DNA of 64,000 bases from Paenibacillus xylanilyticus (GCF_013359935.1 NZ_JABMCB010000187.1:124001-188000), one strand, 5' to 3'. Positions 1 through 8,370 are shown, counted from the first letter of the stretch. Notes: generated by a model not told the origin, from the sequence alone. Numbers and translations: made by a program.

Positions 1-666
1 ATGAACGAAATCGATAACAGTCTTATGCGTTTGGGAACAGATTACGTGGATCTGTATCAGATTCATCGATGGGATCATACAACGCCTATTGAAGAAACAA
101 TGGAGGCCCTTCATGATGTGGTGAAGGCTGGAAAAGTCAGATACATTGGGGCTTCCTCCATGTATGCCTGGCAGTTCATGAAAGCCCAGCATACAGCCGA
201 ACGGCATGGATGGACGAAATTCGTCTCCATGCAAAATCATCTGAACTTGTTATATCGCGAAGAAGAACGTGAAATGCTGCCATTATGTCTTGATGAAGGT
301 GTTGGTGTTATTCCATGGAGCCCCCTGGCCAAAGGACGCCTTACACGGGATTGGAATGAACAGACTGCCCGTTCGGAGATTGATCCTGTCGGAAAAGCGT
401 TCTATGAAAGTACAATGGTGGAAGCCGATCGTCAGGTAGTGGAGAGAGTAGCGGAAGTGGCTGGGAAACGCGATATTCCACGAGCTCAGGTTGCTCTGGC
501 ATGGCTGCTGCAAAAAGAAGCAGTAACCGCACCGATCATTGGTGCAACCAAGATTCATCATCTCGAAGATGCTGTATCCGCGCTTTCAGTGAAACTCACT
601 GCGGAAGAAATCAGTTTCCTGGAAGAAGCGTATGTGCCTCATCCGGTGACCGGAAATCTCAGCTAG
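1..666 (+). CDS. Aldo/keto reductase, YajO type (5' end cut by the window)
   Basis: C-terminal two thirds of an NADPH-dependent aldo/keto reductase. The visible 221 residues begin inside the (beta/alpha)8 barrel: RLGTDYVDLYQIHRWD carries the barrel strand with the conserved catalytic His, followed by YIGASSM, VSMQNHLNLLYR and VIPWSPLAKGRLTR, the cofactor-binding part of the barrel. The residue pattern closely follows E. coli YajO from this point to the C-terminus. Family members are about 320-330 residues, so roughly 110 N-terminal residues with the catalytic Asp, Tyr and Lys lie upstream; the ATG at position 1 is probably an internal Met. Substrate unknown, probably a carbonyl or sugar aldehyde. 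A hairpin terminator follows directly, so the gene ends its transcript. Confidence 0.9.
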   Translation: MNEIDNSLMRLGTDYVDLYQIHRWDHTTPIEETMEALHDVVKAGKVRYIGASSMYAWQFMKAQHTAERHGWTKFVSMQNHLNLLYREEEREMLPLCLDEGVGVIPWSPLAKGRLTRDWNEQTARSEIDPVGKAFYESTMVEADRQVVERVAEVAGKRDIPRAQVALAWLLQKEAVTAPIIGATKIHHLEDAVSALSVKLTAEEISFLEEAYVPHPVTGNLS

Positions 667-688
667 CATGTAAACTTATCTATTCATG

Positions 689-714
689 AAGTCGCCTTGG
701 TGGCGACTTTTTTA
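689..714 (+). terminator. Rho-independent terminator
   Basis: AAGTCGCC, a four-base loop, GGCGACTT and then a T run. It closes the aldo/keto reductase transcript. It is one of six terminators in the window sharing the AGTCGCC...GGCGRC-T core. Confidence 0.85.
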
Positions 715-820
715 CTAGACAAACCCATTCTTCAGTTCTATAAATCGAAGATGAGCTTTATGAATCCTGGTTAGAATAGAGGAACCTGTTAAAGTCGTAC
801 TGATGAGGAGGAATGTATCG

Positions 821-1981
821 TTGGAACGTTTATGGACCAAGTCATTTATTTTGATGACAGTGGGGTTGCTTTTTTTATTCACTTCGTTTTATATGCTATA
901 TCCGACTCTTCCGCTCTTCATTAAAGAGATGGGTGGCAATGAACGGCAAGTGGGGCTGGCGATGGGCGCCTTGATGTTGTCTTCTGTTGCATTCCGGCCC
1001 TTTGTCGGAGGATTGCTGGATCGGTTCGGCAGACGTCCATTTATGATCGGAGGGCTGCTTGTTTTTATTGCATCGATGTATATGTATAACTGGGTTGGCG
1101 GCATTCTGGTACTGATGGGACTACGGATTCTGCATGGGATGAGCTGGGCCATGTCCACGACTGCCATGATGACCGCCATCACGGACATGATTCCAGCCAA
1201 GCGCCGAGGGGAAGGGATGGGCTGGTTCAGCACCTCCATGACCTTTGCCATGGCAATTGGTCCGATGATTGGATTGGGTATCATGCAAGTTGACTCTTAT
1301 CAGAGCATGTTCCAGTTTGCCGCTGCACTATCTGTTGTTGCATTGCTGCTGACGCTGGGTGCTAAAATGCCGTTCAAGCCGATTACAGGTCAGAAGAAAA
1401 TTCAAATTTTCGAAAAATCCGTCCTGCCTGTCATGGCACCCATTTTCTTTTTGTTTGTTGCATATGGCGGGATTACCACTTTTGTTCCACTATTTGCGGC
1501 GGAAATACAAGTAAATTCCGGCACTTTTTTTCTGGTTTACGCAGCAACGCTTGCTCTTTCTCGTCCCATTGCAGGAAAACTCTCTGACCGAACCGGGGAG
1601 GTGGCTGTTATTGTGCCAGCCCTTATCATGACTATTTTGGCCCTGATTGTCTTAAGTTTTTCGACCAGTTTATTCGGATTACTGAGTTCTGCCGTTCTAT
1701 ACGGCATTGGCTTTGGTTCTGCACAGCCTGCTCTTCAAGCTATAACACTTCGCATGGCACCGAAGGATCGTCAAGGTGCGGCCAATGCCTTTTTCTCGAC
1801 CGCTACGGATTTGGGGATCGGTTTGGGTGCAATTTTACTGGGTTTGGTATCCGAATACACGAGCTACAGCGTTCTTTTTAGTGTCAGTGCGGTGTCTGTT
1901 TTGATTGCCCTTCTCCTGTTTACTTTGTATGTGAAACGTAAATCAATGCACATTGGGGAGAAGTCGGGTGCTTCAGAATGA
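821..1981 (+). CDS. Major facilitator superfamily (MFS) transporter
   Basis: Twelve-TM MFS exporter of about 386 residues in the plasma membrane, probably drug/H+ antiport type. The loop between TM2 and TM3 holds the MFS motif A (GGLLDRFGRRPFMIGG), and a weaker copy GKLSDRTGE sits at the matching place in the second half. TM1 reads LMTVGLLFLFTSFYMLYPTLPLFI. I place the start at TTG 821 because GAGGAGG at 805-811 lies at ideal distance from it, whereas the in-frame ATG at 803 overlaps that same ribosome binding site. It stands alone between terminator-like hairpins. The substrate cannot be read from the sequence; multidrug or metabolite export are both possible. Confidence 0.85.
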   Translation: MERLWTKSFILMTVGLLFLFTSFYMLYPTLPLFIKEMGGNERQVGLAMGALMLSSVAFRPFVGGLLDRFGRRPFMIGGLLVFIASMYMYNWVGGILVLMGLRILHGMSWAMSTTAMMTAITDMIPAKRRGEGMGWFSTSMTFAMAIGPMIGLGIMQVDSYQSMFQFAAALSVVALLLTLGAKMPFKPITGQKKIQIFEKSVLPVMAPIFFLFVAYGGITTFVPLFAAEIQVNSGTFFLVYAATLALSRPIAGKLSDRTGEVAVIVPALIMTILALIVLSFSTSLFGLLSSAVLYGIGFGSAQPALQAITLRMAPKDRQGAANAFFSTATDLGIGLGAILLGLVSEYTSYSVLFSVSAVSVLIALLLFTLYVKRKSMHIGEKSGASE

Positions 1982-2051
1982 TGAGGCGTTTATAAGCAGA
2001 TGTATTTCACTATTCACTACAATTGAGCATTGAACCTTATATTCGAAAAAG

Positions 2052-2091
2052 GTGCCATGAATTCATCCCGGATGGAATCATGGCCCTATTT
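2052..2091 (+). terminator. Possible weak terminator after the MFS gene
   Basis: Imperfect inverted repeat, GCCATGA...TCATGGC with further pairing inside, followed by the U-rich CCTATTTTA. The stem is convincing but the T run is poor, so this is tentative. Confidence 0.35.
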
Positions 2092-2225
2092 TATAGGTAC
2101 ATCAGGGTGGTTATTAAAACACATCTAATGGCACTTTTATCCAATTTCGAAATGTAGTTAGAATGGAAGTAGTCCTTGACGCTAAATTCGATGCAAAAAA
2201 AGATCAATGTGATGGAGGTATCATT

Positions 2226-3218
2226 ATGTCTCAAGTGAGAACATCCAGTCTGATCAGAAGAACATTGAAGATGTACACATCTCTAATGCTCGCCTTGGTT
2301 GTATTTGGCATGTCTGTCATTCCGGTCTTCGCATCAAATCCTGGGAAAACCGTAAATACTACGGCTAAACTGGCCTATAATCTGAAAGGGCTTAATCACA
2401 ATGTAGCTGTTCAAAAAGCATATATTGCGGATAAGTACCTCTATGTGACTCAGCGCTCCAAAGGTACATGCTATCTGTCCAGATTGCTGATTAACGGCAA
2501 TGATGCTGCTTATGTTGATGAAATGACCATTACGAATACAGGCCACTGTCAAACACTCGATATGTATACTTACAATGGTGATAACTATTTTTATTTCAGT
2601 TCCAAAGCAGACTCTTCAACTACTTATTATTGGTCACTGCAGGTAGCGAGGCTGAAGTACGCTGCCGGTAAAACAGTAGATTACACCGATCTGAACCGAT
2701 TCACATACATGAATTATGCCAATAAAAATGGTTCAAGGCTGGGTGAAACGTACCGCGTTGATGGCGGTGGCAACAGCAAATATACCGTATTCCGGGTACA
2801 AACGAAGGAGAAAACAGTCACTTGGTCGATTTATGATACAGTGAAATTGAACAAGTTGCTGGATAGCAATAAGCAGGTACGACTGGATAGTGCTGCAGCA
2901 GTTGGTGCCTGTGTTGCGAGTTTTACGCAGTCCGGTGACAATATCATCAGACCGAATGATTCATTTCAGGGTGCGGATCTGTTAGACAAAACGGAGATCT
3001 ACACTTCGGGAGGTGCGGATGGTGATACACCGAAAATTGCACTGATATCGAACTCGGGAACGTACAAAACGCTTGTGAATATTACCAATGTAGGGAAACG
3101 GGAAATTGAAGGTGTACAGACCAAAAATGGTAACGTGTATTTTACCATTGTTTCGGATCCGGTAAACAAGAAGAACACACAGAAAGTGTATTATGTTCCG
3201 GACAGCGTGTTTAAATAA
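2226..3218 (+). CDS. Secreted helveticin J-family protein
   Basis: About 330 residues. The start is ATG 2226, preceded by GGAGG at good spacing; an upstream in-frame ATG at 2163 lacks a site. The N-terminus is a Sec signal peptide: basic SSLIRRTLKMYTS, hydrophobic LMLALVVFGMSVIPV, then cleavage near VFASN. The mature part resembles helveticin J, a large heat-labile bacteriolysin of Lactobacillus, at several spaced blocks: VAVQKAYIADKYLYVTQ, LNRFTYMNYANKNGS, TWSIYDTVKLNKLLDS, a SFQGADLLDKTEIYTS block and IEGVQTKNGNVYFTIV. The predicted fold is a beta-propeller. It sits alone with its own terminator and no visible immunity gene. A lytic or wall-binding role is inferred from the family only. Confidence 0.65.
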   Translation: MSQVRTSSLIRRTLKMYTSLMLALVVFGMSVIPVFASNPGKTVNTTAKLAYNLKGLNHNVAVQKAYIADKYLYVTQRSKGTCYLSRLLINGNDAAYVDEMTITNTGHCQTLDMYTYNGDNYFYFSSKADSSTTYYWSLQVARLKYAAGKTVDYTDLNRFTYMNYANKNGSRLGETYRVDGGGNSKYTVFRVQTKEKTVTWSIYDTVKLNKLLDSNKQVRLDSAAAVGACVASFTQSGDNIIRPNDSFQGADLLDKTEIYTSGGADGDTPKIALISNSGTYKTLVNITNVGKREIEGVQTKNGNVYFTIVSDPVNKKNTQKVYYVPDSVFK

Positions 3219-3279
3219 AGTGCGATTCGCATCGCGTGCGCAAAAAAAGAAAGCCATGGAAGAAGGCATTGTAACGATC

Positions 3280-3315
3280 AGGTTAGCCAGAAACTGCTGG
3301 TTAGCCTTTTTTTTT
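3280..3315 (+). terminator. Rho-independent terminator
   Basis: Eleven-pair stem (two or three G-U pairs) AGGTTAGCCAG / CTGGTTAGCCT with a six-base loop and nine Ts. It ends the helveticin-like gene. Confidence 0.85.
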
Positions 3316-3401
3316 ATGCTCACAGATTGGATTGACATTTCTGGTGAATTGAAGTTATCATGGATACATTAGATCTTTAATTGAGAGTGGGTATATTATT
3401 T

Positions 3402-4178
3402 ATGAGTATTAAAGAATCGACAAGACAAGAGCTGAGCGGTCATACGCCAGATTCTCCAGTGAAGAAGGGAGCAGCCCTTATTTCCTTGCTGCAGCCCTCT
3501 CCTGGAGAACGAATTCTTGATGTGGGATGTGGCAATGGAGATTTAACAGCCCGAATTGCAGCTGCAGGAGCTCTGCCAACAGGCATCGACCTGTCAGAGG
3601 AAATGATCAGTCAGGCGAAGAAGAAATACCCCGATCTGAACATTCAAGTGGAGAATGCATGTCATTATCGGACAAATGATCCGTTTGATGCAGTCTTCTC
3701 ACATGCTGCTTTACATTGGATACTGGACGCACCTGCTGTGGTTCATACGATATACTTAGCCCTGAAAGAGGGCGGACGATTTGTGGCTGAATTTGCGGGA
3801 AAAGGCAATGTTGCTGTACTGACAACGGCAATTCAGGAGGAATTGGTTGCGCGTGGATATGGATGGGAAGGGCGAAATCCGTGGTATCACCCTACCCTTG
3901 GGGAATACGCCCAACTGCTCGAGCAAAACGGCTTCCGTGTCACCATGGCCGAACATTTCGATCAGCGTAAACCGCTCAAGCCAGGTGTTAGGAAATGGGT
4001 GAGCAGTTTTGCAGATTATTTCTTCCGGGACGTCACACCTGCAGAGCAAGAAGTCATCATAGATGCGGTCGAGAAAAAGGTACAGCCGCATCTTATGACT
4101 GAAGGACAATGGTTTCTGGATACAAGCCGGTTGCGGGTCGTAGCTATGAAGGAGACGGGGGTGAACCATGAAAATTGA
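3402..4178 (+). CDS. Class I SAM-dependent methyltransferase
   Basis: 258-residue Rossmann-fold methyltransferase. Motif I is RILDVGCGNGDLTARIA near residue 43, followed by the acidic residue of motif II in GIDLSEEM and DAVFSHAALHWI (motif IV). This arrangement, with HAALHW, is typical of trans-aconitate-methyltransferase-like small-molecule enzymes. The ATG at 3402 is preferred over an upstream in-frame TTG at 3381 because AGAGTGGG precedes it. Its 3' end overlaps the start of the pentapeptide-repeat gene by 11 bases, so the two are probably translationally coupled. The substrate is unknown. Confidence 0.85.
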   Translation: MSIKESTRQELSGHTPDSPVKKGAALISLLQPSPGERILDVGCGNGDLTARIAAAGALPTGIDLSEEMISQAKKKYPDLNIQVENACHYRTNDPFDAVFSHAALHWILDAPAVVHTIYLALKEGGRFVAEFAGKGNVAVLTTAIQEELVARGYGWEGRNPWYHPTLGEYAQLLEQNGFRVTMAEHFDQRKPLKPGVRKWVSSFADYFFRDVTPAEQEVIIDAVEKKVQPHLMTEGQWFLDTSRLRVVAMKETGVNHEN

Positions 4179-4800
4179 CAATCCCAAAATGCAGGAACAA
4201 TGGATGACATCCGGAACCATTGAGGTATTGGAATCCAAAGTTGAATACCGGAATCAACTCATCGAAAATATGTCGCTCGATCACCAGGAAGCAGCCAAAG
4301 CTTCCTTTGAGAATGTCATTTTTAGAAATGTGATCATCTCCGATTCGACATTGGATAATTTCGAATTTACGGATGTGATTTTTGAAAATTGTGACTTCTC
4401 CAATGTCCAATTACCAGATGCTTTTATGCACCGCGTCGCATGGAAAAATTGCAAAATGGTTGGTACTGATTTCTCCAACAGCCGAATGCAAAATGTTCGA
4501 TTTATTGAATGTGTGGGAGATTACTCCAATTTCAGGTTTGCTCATCTTAAACACGTCGCTTTTGCCGAATCTTCATTCATTCGATCTGACTTTGCCTATC
4601 TTGCAATGCAGAAGATCGTTATGGACAACTGTAAAATAGATCAAGCTTCCATGATGGGGACCAAAATGAAAGACATGGATCTTAGCAATTGCCACTTTGA
4701 TTCTTTGGTTTTGAACATGGAAGATTTGAATGGCTGTATCATTTCCCCATATCAAGCGGCAACCTTTGTGGGATTAATGGGGATGATTATTAAATCATAA
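4168..4800 (+). CDS. Pentapeptide-repeat protein
   Basis: 210 residues with repeating A(N/D)(L/F)xx-like units, for example FENCDFSNVQL, TDFSNSRMQNVRF, SDFAYLAMQKIVM and MDLSNCHFDSLVL, expected to form a right-handed quadrilateral beta-helix. The hydrophobic C-terminal tail YQAATFVGLMGMIIK resembles the dimerisation tail of Qnr-like pentapeptide proteins, which mimic DNA and protect gyrase; that role is only a possibility here. The start overlaps the upstream methyltransferase and is preceded by GGAG and GGGGG stretches. It is the last gene before the riboswitch region and has no clear terminator of its own. Confidence 0.8.
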   Translation: MKIDNPKMQEQWMTSGTIEVLESKVEYRNQLIENMSLDHQEAAKASFENVIFRNVIISDSTLDNFEFTDVIFENCDFSNVQLPDAFMHRVAWKNCKMVGTDFSNSRMQNVRFIECVGDYSNFRFAHLKHVAFAESSFIRSDFAYLAMQKIVMDNCKIDQASMMGTKMKDMDLSNCHFDSLVLNMEDLNGCIISPYQAATFVGLMGMIIKS

Positions 4801-4805
4801 AAGGC

Positions 4806-4833
4806 TTGCCGTTAGGGGGGAAGTGTGTATAAT
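4806..4833 (+). promoter_or_regulatory. Probable promoter for the guanidine riboswitch transcript
   Basis: TTGCCG, 16-base spacer and TATAAT, ending about 25 bases before the aptamer. The -10 is perfect and the -35 moderate. Confidence 0.5.
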
Positions 4834-4858
4834 AGGTATCATAAAATCATACGACATG

Positions 4859-4950
4859 TTTTCTAGGGTTCCGCGATAGAATATCGGTCTGGTCCGAGAG
4901 AAAGCTCATAACCTGATGGTTGTGCCACGGAGGGATAAAAGCCTGGGAGA
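4859..4950 (+). ncRNA. Guanidine-I (ykkC subtype 1) riboswitch aptamer
   Basis: The conserved ykkC landmarks appear in order: CTAGGGTTCCG, then CTGGTCCGAGAG, then CACGGAGGGATAAAAGCC and TGGGAGA. The class binds guanidinium and turns on export or degradation genes. The 3' strand of the aptamer (GCCTGGGAGA) also forms the first arm of the terminator at 4941-4989, the expected on-switch in which ligand binding prevents termination. The YkkC/YkkD-type exporter pair downstream fits subtype 1 rather than the ppGpp or PRPP subtypes. Confidence 0.92.
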
Positions 4951-4989
4951 TGAACTGCATCAATGCAGTTTATTTCCCGGGCTTTTTTT
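4941..4989 (+). terminator. Riboswitch expression-platform terminator
   Basis: Outer arms GCCTGGGA and TCCCGGGC enclose an inner perfect hairpin AACTGCAT/ATGCAGTT, followed by seven Ts. The 5' arm is shared with the guanidine aptamer, so termination and ligand binding exclude each other. Confidence 0.85.
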
Positions 4990-5050
4990 ATTTTTCGCGA
5001 AGAGATCCATCCTGGTTGTATGAAATGTATTGAAAAAGGAGTAGGTCAGA

Positions 5051-5392
5051 ATGAACAAAACCTGGTTGTTTGTCATTATTGCAGCGTTTTTCGAAGTGGG
5101 TTGGGTGATCGGCCTGAAGCATGCCAGCGGTTTGGTGGAATGGGGAGCAACCGTAATTGCCATTGCCATCAGCTTTTCCTTAATGATTGCAGCTTCCCGT
5201 TCACTCGATGTGGGCACTGTATACGCGGTCTTTGTTGGACTGGGTACGGCGGGCACAGTACTAGCAGAGATTATATTGTTTGGTGCAGCTGTCCAGGCTG
5301 GGAAAATGATACTCATTGGTGTCTTGCTACTCGGTGTAATCGGACTGAAGATGGTAAGCAAGCAGAAAACGAAGGAGGCGCATCATTCATGA
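5051..5392 (+). CDS. ykkC: Small multidrug resistance protein, YkkC-type guanidinium exporter subunit
   Basis: 113 residues, four TM helices. [15 protein letters not shown] near residue 14 holds the membrane-embedded Glu essential for proton-coupled export, and [17 protein letters not shown] is the TM3 signature. It closely follows B. subtilis YkkC in order and spacing. With the next gene it should form a paired SMR exporter, and the riboswitch ligand indicates guanidinium as the physiological substrate. AAGGAG lies upstream of ATG 5051. The stop codon overlaps the next start in an ATGA. Confidence 0.9.
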   Translation: MNKTWLFVIIAAFFEVGWVIGLKHASGLVEWGATVIAIAISFSLMIAASRSLDVGTVYAVFVGLGTAGTVLAEIILFGAAVQAGKMILIGVLLLGVIGLKMVSKQKTKEAHHS

Positions 5393-5703
5393 GCTGGGTA
5401 TTTCTTATTATGGCAGGGTTGTTCGAGATGATGGGTGTGCTGATGATTAATAAATGGAACAAGGACCGCAACCTGACGTCCATTCTTCTCTTAGTTGCAG
5501 GTTTTGGGTTAAGCTTTGGGTTCCTGTCTCTAGCGATGAGAACCCTCCCTATGGGAACGGCTTACGCGGTTTGGACGGGAATCGGAGCTTCCGGGGGCGC
5601 GATTCTGGGTATGATTTTTTATGGAGAATCCCGAAATGCGTTGAGAATCGTTTTTATTGCCTTGGTTCTCGGATCAGCGGTGGGGTTGAAACTGGTGAGT
5701 TGA
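5389..5703 (+). CDS. ykkD: Small multidrug resistance protein, YkkD-type partner subunit
   Basis: 104 residues, four TM helices. [15 protein letters not shown] carries the conserved Glu, and [20 protein letters not shown] is the YkkD-type TM3 block. ATG 5389 overlaps the stop of the ykkC-like gene by four bases and has GGAGG at 5374-5378, indicating translational coupling. A much longer reading frame exists upstream in this frame but only because it runs through the partner gene and the riboswitch. The pair probably acts as an antiparallel heterodimer. Confidence 0.9.
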   Translation: MSWVFLIMAGLFEMMGVLMINKWNKDRNLTSILLLVAGFGLSFGFLSLAMRTLPMGTAYAVWTGIGASGGAILGMIFYGESRNALRIVFIALVLGSAVGLKLVS

Positions 5704-5814
5704 ACCATTGGAAATGAAAAGATAATATACAAATTGTCTTTTTAATGTTATCCTTATACGTTACGTGTGAAAACAAAGATACGTCTTATATATGAACGTA
5801 ATTAAGGAGACTCA

Positions 5815-7146
5815 ATGAATTTTAAAGACTTGAATATTATCCCACCGATTTTGGAAGGTTTGAACAAAGCAAACTATACCTCCCCGACACCTATACAGGA
5901 ACAGGCGATTCCAGCCGTGTTAGCAGGCAGAGATCTGCTTGGCTGTGCGCAAACAGGGACAGGGAAGACGGCAGCATTTTCTGTGCCGATCATTCAACTA
6001 TTAAGCGAAAAGGCCAGTGGTCCCAAACCCGGACGCCGTATTCGCTCATTGATTTTAACGCCGACAAGAGAGCTTGCTATCCAAATTTCGGATAACATCA
6101 AGACGTATAGCCGTTATACGGATATTCGCTGCTCGGCTATCGTTGGTGGTGTTTCACAAAAGGTGCAGGAGCGTGCGCTGAATCAAGGCGCAGACATTAT
6201 TATCGCAACTCCCGGCCGATTAATCGATCTGGTCAATCAAAAACGTATTGATTTGAGTTTTATTGAAATTTTGGTTCTTGATGAAGCTGACCGCATGTTG
6301 GATATGGGCTTTATTCACGATGTGAAGAGAATCATCTCCAAGATGCCGAGCAAGAAACAAACCCTTTTCTTCTCGGCGACGATGCCTCCGGAAATCACAA
6401 AAATGGTAAAAACGCTGCTGGTTGATCCTGTTAAAGTAGAAATTACGCCTGTGTCTTCTACGGTAGATCGAATTGAACAGTCTGTGTATTTATTGGAGAA
6501 CGGCAAGAAACAAAATATGTTGAACCACATTTTACAGGATAAATCCATTGTTTCGGCACTGGTGTTCACCCGCACGAAGCGTGGCGCGGACCGTGTTACG
6601 CGGGAATTGTCCAAGGTGAATGTTACTGCCCAGGCTATTCACGGCAACAAGTCTCAAACGGATCGGCAAAAGGCACTGAACAATTTCAAAAGCGGAGTTA
6701 CACGAGTGCTGGTAGCGACGGATATTGCGGCGAGAGGAATTGACGTCGAAGAGCTTTCACATGTCATTAACTTCAACCTGCCTAATATTCCGGAAACCTA
6801 TGTACACCGCATTGGACGTACGGGTAGAGCGGGGCATAGCGGGATGGCGATCTCTTTTTGTGAAAAGGAAGAGCTGCCGTTCCTCAAGGATATTGAGAAG
6901 GTGATCAAGAAGAGCATTCCTGAAGTGAAGGGTCACCCTTATCCGATGGCGAGTGCTCCTGTGTTCGCAAAAACCGAAGCGAAAGCTAAAGCCCGCAAAC
7001 CCGCGGCGAATAAACCTGCCAAGTCCAAAGCTAACCCGGCACGCAAGCCCAAGTCCGAGTGGTTTACAAAGACGGGGAAAGCAAATAACAGCAAATCCAA
7101 ACCATACGCATCAAAAAATAGTAAAGTCAAAAAAAGCTCACTATAA
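5815..7146 (+). CDS. DEAD-box ATP-dependent RNA helicase, RhlE-like
   Basis: 443 residues. The motifs appear in order: Q motif (YTSPTPIQEQAI), motif I AQTGTGKT, Ia PTRELA, II DEAD near residue 156, III SAT, IV LVFTRTK, V ATDIAARGIDV and VI HRIGRTGRAG. The two RecA domains end near residue 370 and are followed by a low-complexity Lys/Ala/Pro-rich tail (KAKARKPAANKPAK), an RNA-binding extension as in RhlE and CshA-like helicases. The role is RNA duplex remodelling, often in ribosome biogenesis and cold adaptation. TAAGGAG precedes ATG 5815. Monocistronic, ended by the hairpin at 7198-7262. Confidence 0.92.
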   Translation: MNFKDLNIIPPILEGLNKANYTSPTPIQEQAIPAVLAGRDLLGCAQTGTGKTAAFSVPIIQLLSEKASGPKPGRRIRSLILTPTRELAIQISDNIKTYSRYTDIRCSAIVGGVSQKVQERALNQGADIIIATPGRLIDLVNQKRIDLSFIEILVLDEADRMLDMGFIHDVKRIISKMPSKKQTLFFSATMPPEITKMVKTLLVDPVKVEITPVSSTVDRIEQSVYLLENGKKQNMLNHILQDKSIVSALVFTRTKRGADRVTRELSKVNVTAQAIHGNKSQTDRQKALNNFKSGVTRVLVATDIAARGIDVEELSHVINFNLPNIPETYVHRIGRTGRAGHSGMAISFCEKEELPFLKDIEKVIKKSIPEVKGHPYPMASAPVFAKTEAKAKARKPAANKPAKSKANPARKPKSEWFTKTGKANNSKSKPYASKNSKVKKSSL

Positions 7147-7197
7147 ACGGGCGAAAGCTTTGTCTGATTGAACCCAAAGCCAAAGCTTGAGGCACGG

Positions 7198-7262
7198 CAA
7201 AACACCTTTAAAAAATCCCCCATGTCGTAAGAGATGGAGGATGGTTTTTAAGGTGTTTTTGT
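7198..7262 (+). terminator. Long-stem terminator
   Basis: Imperfect long inverted repeat: AACACCTTTAAAAAATCCCCCAT pairs with the reverse complement at 7234-7259, and the right arm ends in a T run. It ends the helicase transcript and may work in both directions. Confidence 0.75.
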
Positions 7263-7360
7263 GTTGGCTATGAGAGTGATTTGCACCGTTGAAGTGAAGA
7301 TAAAAACAGTCATTCGATAAAATTCGTTTAATACAAAATAAAAGGTTTAATACAGCAAAG

Positions 7361-7389
7361 TTGACTCTTTAGATGCATACAAGTAAAAT
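7361..7389 (+). promoter_or_regulatory. Probable sigma-A promoter of the ArsR-type regulator
   Basis: TTGACT, 17 bases, TAAAAT, placed 37 bases before the start codon of the regulator gene. Confidence 0.55.
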
Positions 7390-7426
7390 TATTGAAACAC
7401 AAACTTGAAATGAGGTGGATAACGCA

Positions 7427-8368
7427 ATGCTTGAACTTAGTTTTGATGAACCGGACAAGCTGGTAACAGTTACTCATGCTTTATCTACACGTTCCAGGGT
7501 GGATATCCTCCGCCTCCTTATTTCCAAAAACCTTAACATTGTGGAAATCGCTGAAGCTCTCAACTTGCCTGTATCCACAGTAGCCAGCAATATCAAAGTA
7601 TTGGAGTCTGCGAGGTTAATAAATACAGAGCTGCAGCCAGCTTCTCGCGGAGCGATGAAGGTGTGCAGTCGCAATTATGACGATATTCATATTGCACTGA
7701 ATTTGGATAAAGCAGGTACCAAAGGGAATATTCAGGTTTATGAAGTAGATATGCCGATTGGTCATTATAGTGATTGTGAAGTATCACCCACTTGCGGTAT
7801 GGCGAATGCGGATGGAATGATTATACGCGAGGATGAGCCGGCGAGCTTCTTTCACCCGAAACATATAGGGGCCCAGATTATGTGGTTTCGCAAAGGTTAT
7901 GTCGAATATTTAATGCCTTTAGAAATACCGTCAGGTGCGAGGATTGATTCCCTGGAGCTTTCGATGGAGATGTGTTCCGAAGCCCCTAATTATGATCTCA
8001 ACTGGCCTTCTGATATTTCCATATGGATTAATGGTGTGGAAATCGGCATGTGGACTTGTCCCGGTGATTTTGGGGACAGGAGAGGGAAGTTGAACCCTGC
8101 CTGGTGGTATGAGGGATCTACCCAGTACGGGTTGCTTAAGACGTGGCGGGTGGATAAAGAGAAGACAACGCTTGATATGGAGAGAATTTCACAGGTTACT
8201 TTGGATCAGCTCAACCTGCAGAACAGCCATAAACTTCGTTTACGTATAGGCATCAAACCAGACGCGGTGTACCAAGGGGGCGTTAACTTGTTTGGTCGCC
8301 AATTCGGAGATCACGATCAGAACATCAAAATGACTATTAATTATGTAATGGATCCCGATGTGTATTAA
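7427..8368 (+). CDS. ArsR-type HTH regulator with large C-terminal beta domain (sugar-operon regulator)
   Basis: 313 residues. Residues about 10-80 form an ArsR-like winged helix: LSTRSRVDILRLLISKNLN, IVEIAEALNLPVSTVASNIKVLESARLI. No metal-binding Cys motif of classical ArsR proteins is seen. The remaining ~220 residues are beta-rich and end in a region with SDISIWINGVEIGMW, which resembles the WVNG strand of GH2 sugar-binding jelly-roll domains; I infer a sugar-sensing role. The start is ATG 7427 with GAGGTGG in front; an in-frame GTG at 7415 lies within that site. It sits directly upstream of a sugar importer/GH2 operon and is separated from it by a terminator, so it is the likely regulator of that operon. 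Confidence 0.8.
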   Translation: MLELSFDEPDKLVTVTHALSTRSRVDILRLLISKNLNIVEIAEALNLPVSTVASNIKVLESARLINTELQPASRGAMKVCSRNYDDIHIALNLDKAGTKGNIQVYEVDMPIGHYSDCEVSPTCGMANADGMIIREDEPASFFHPKHIGAQIMWFRKGYVEYLMPLEIPSGARIDSLELSMEMCSEAPNYDLNWPSDISIWINGVEIGMWTCPGDFGDRRGKLNPAWWYEGSTQYGLLKTWRVDKEKTTLDMERISQVTLDQLNLQNSHKLRLRIGIKPDAVYQGGVNLFGRQFGDHDQNIKMTINYVMDPDVY

Positions 8369-8370
8369 CG

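Noticed and set aside
4859..4950. ykkC subtype 2 (ppGpp or PRPP) riboswitch
   Set aside because: Downstream genes are SMR exporters, not amino-acid or purine genes, and the subtype 1 layout fits. A covariance search would settle it.
4963..5388. Open frame running through the riboswitch into the second small transporter gene
   Set aside because: It overlaps the YkkC-type gene and the riboswitch terminator. The real start of the second subunit is ATG 5389, with its own ribosome binding site.
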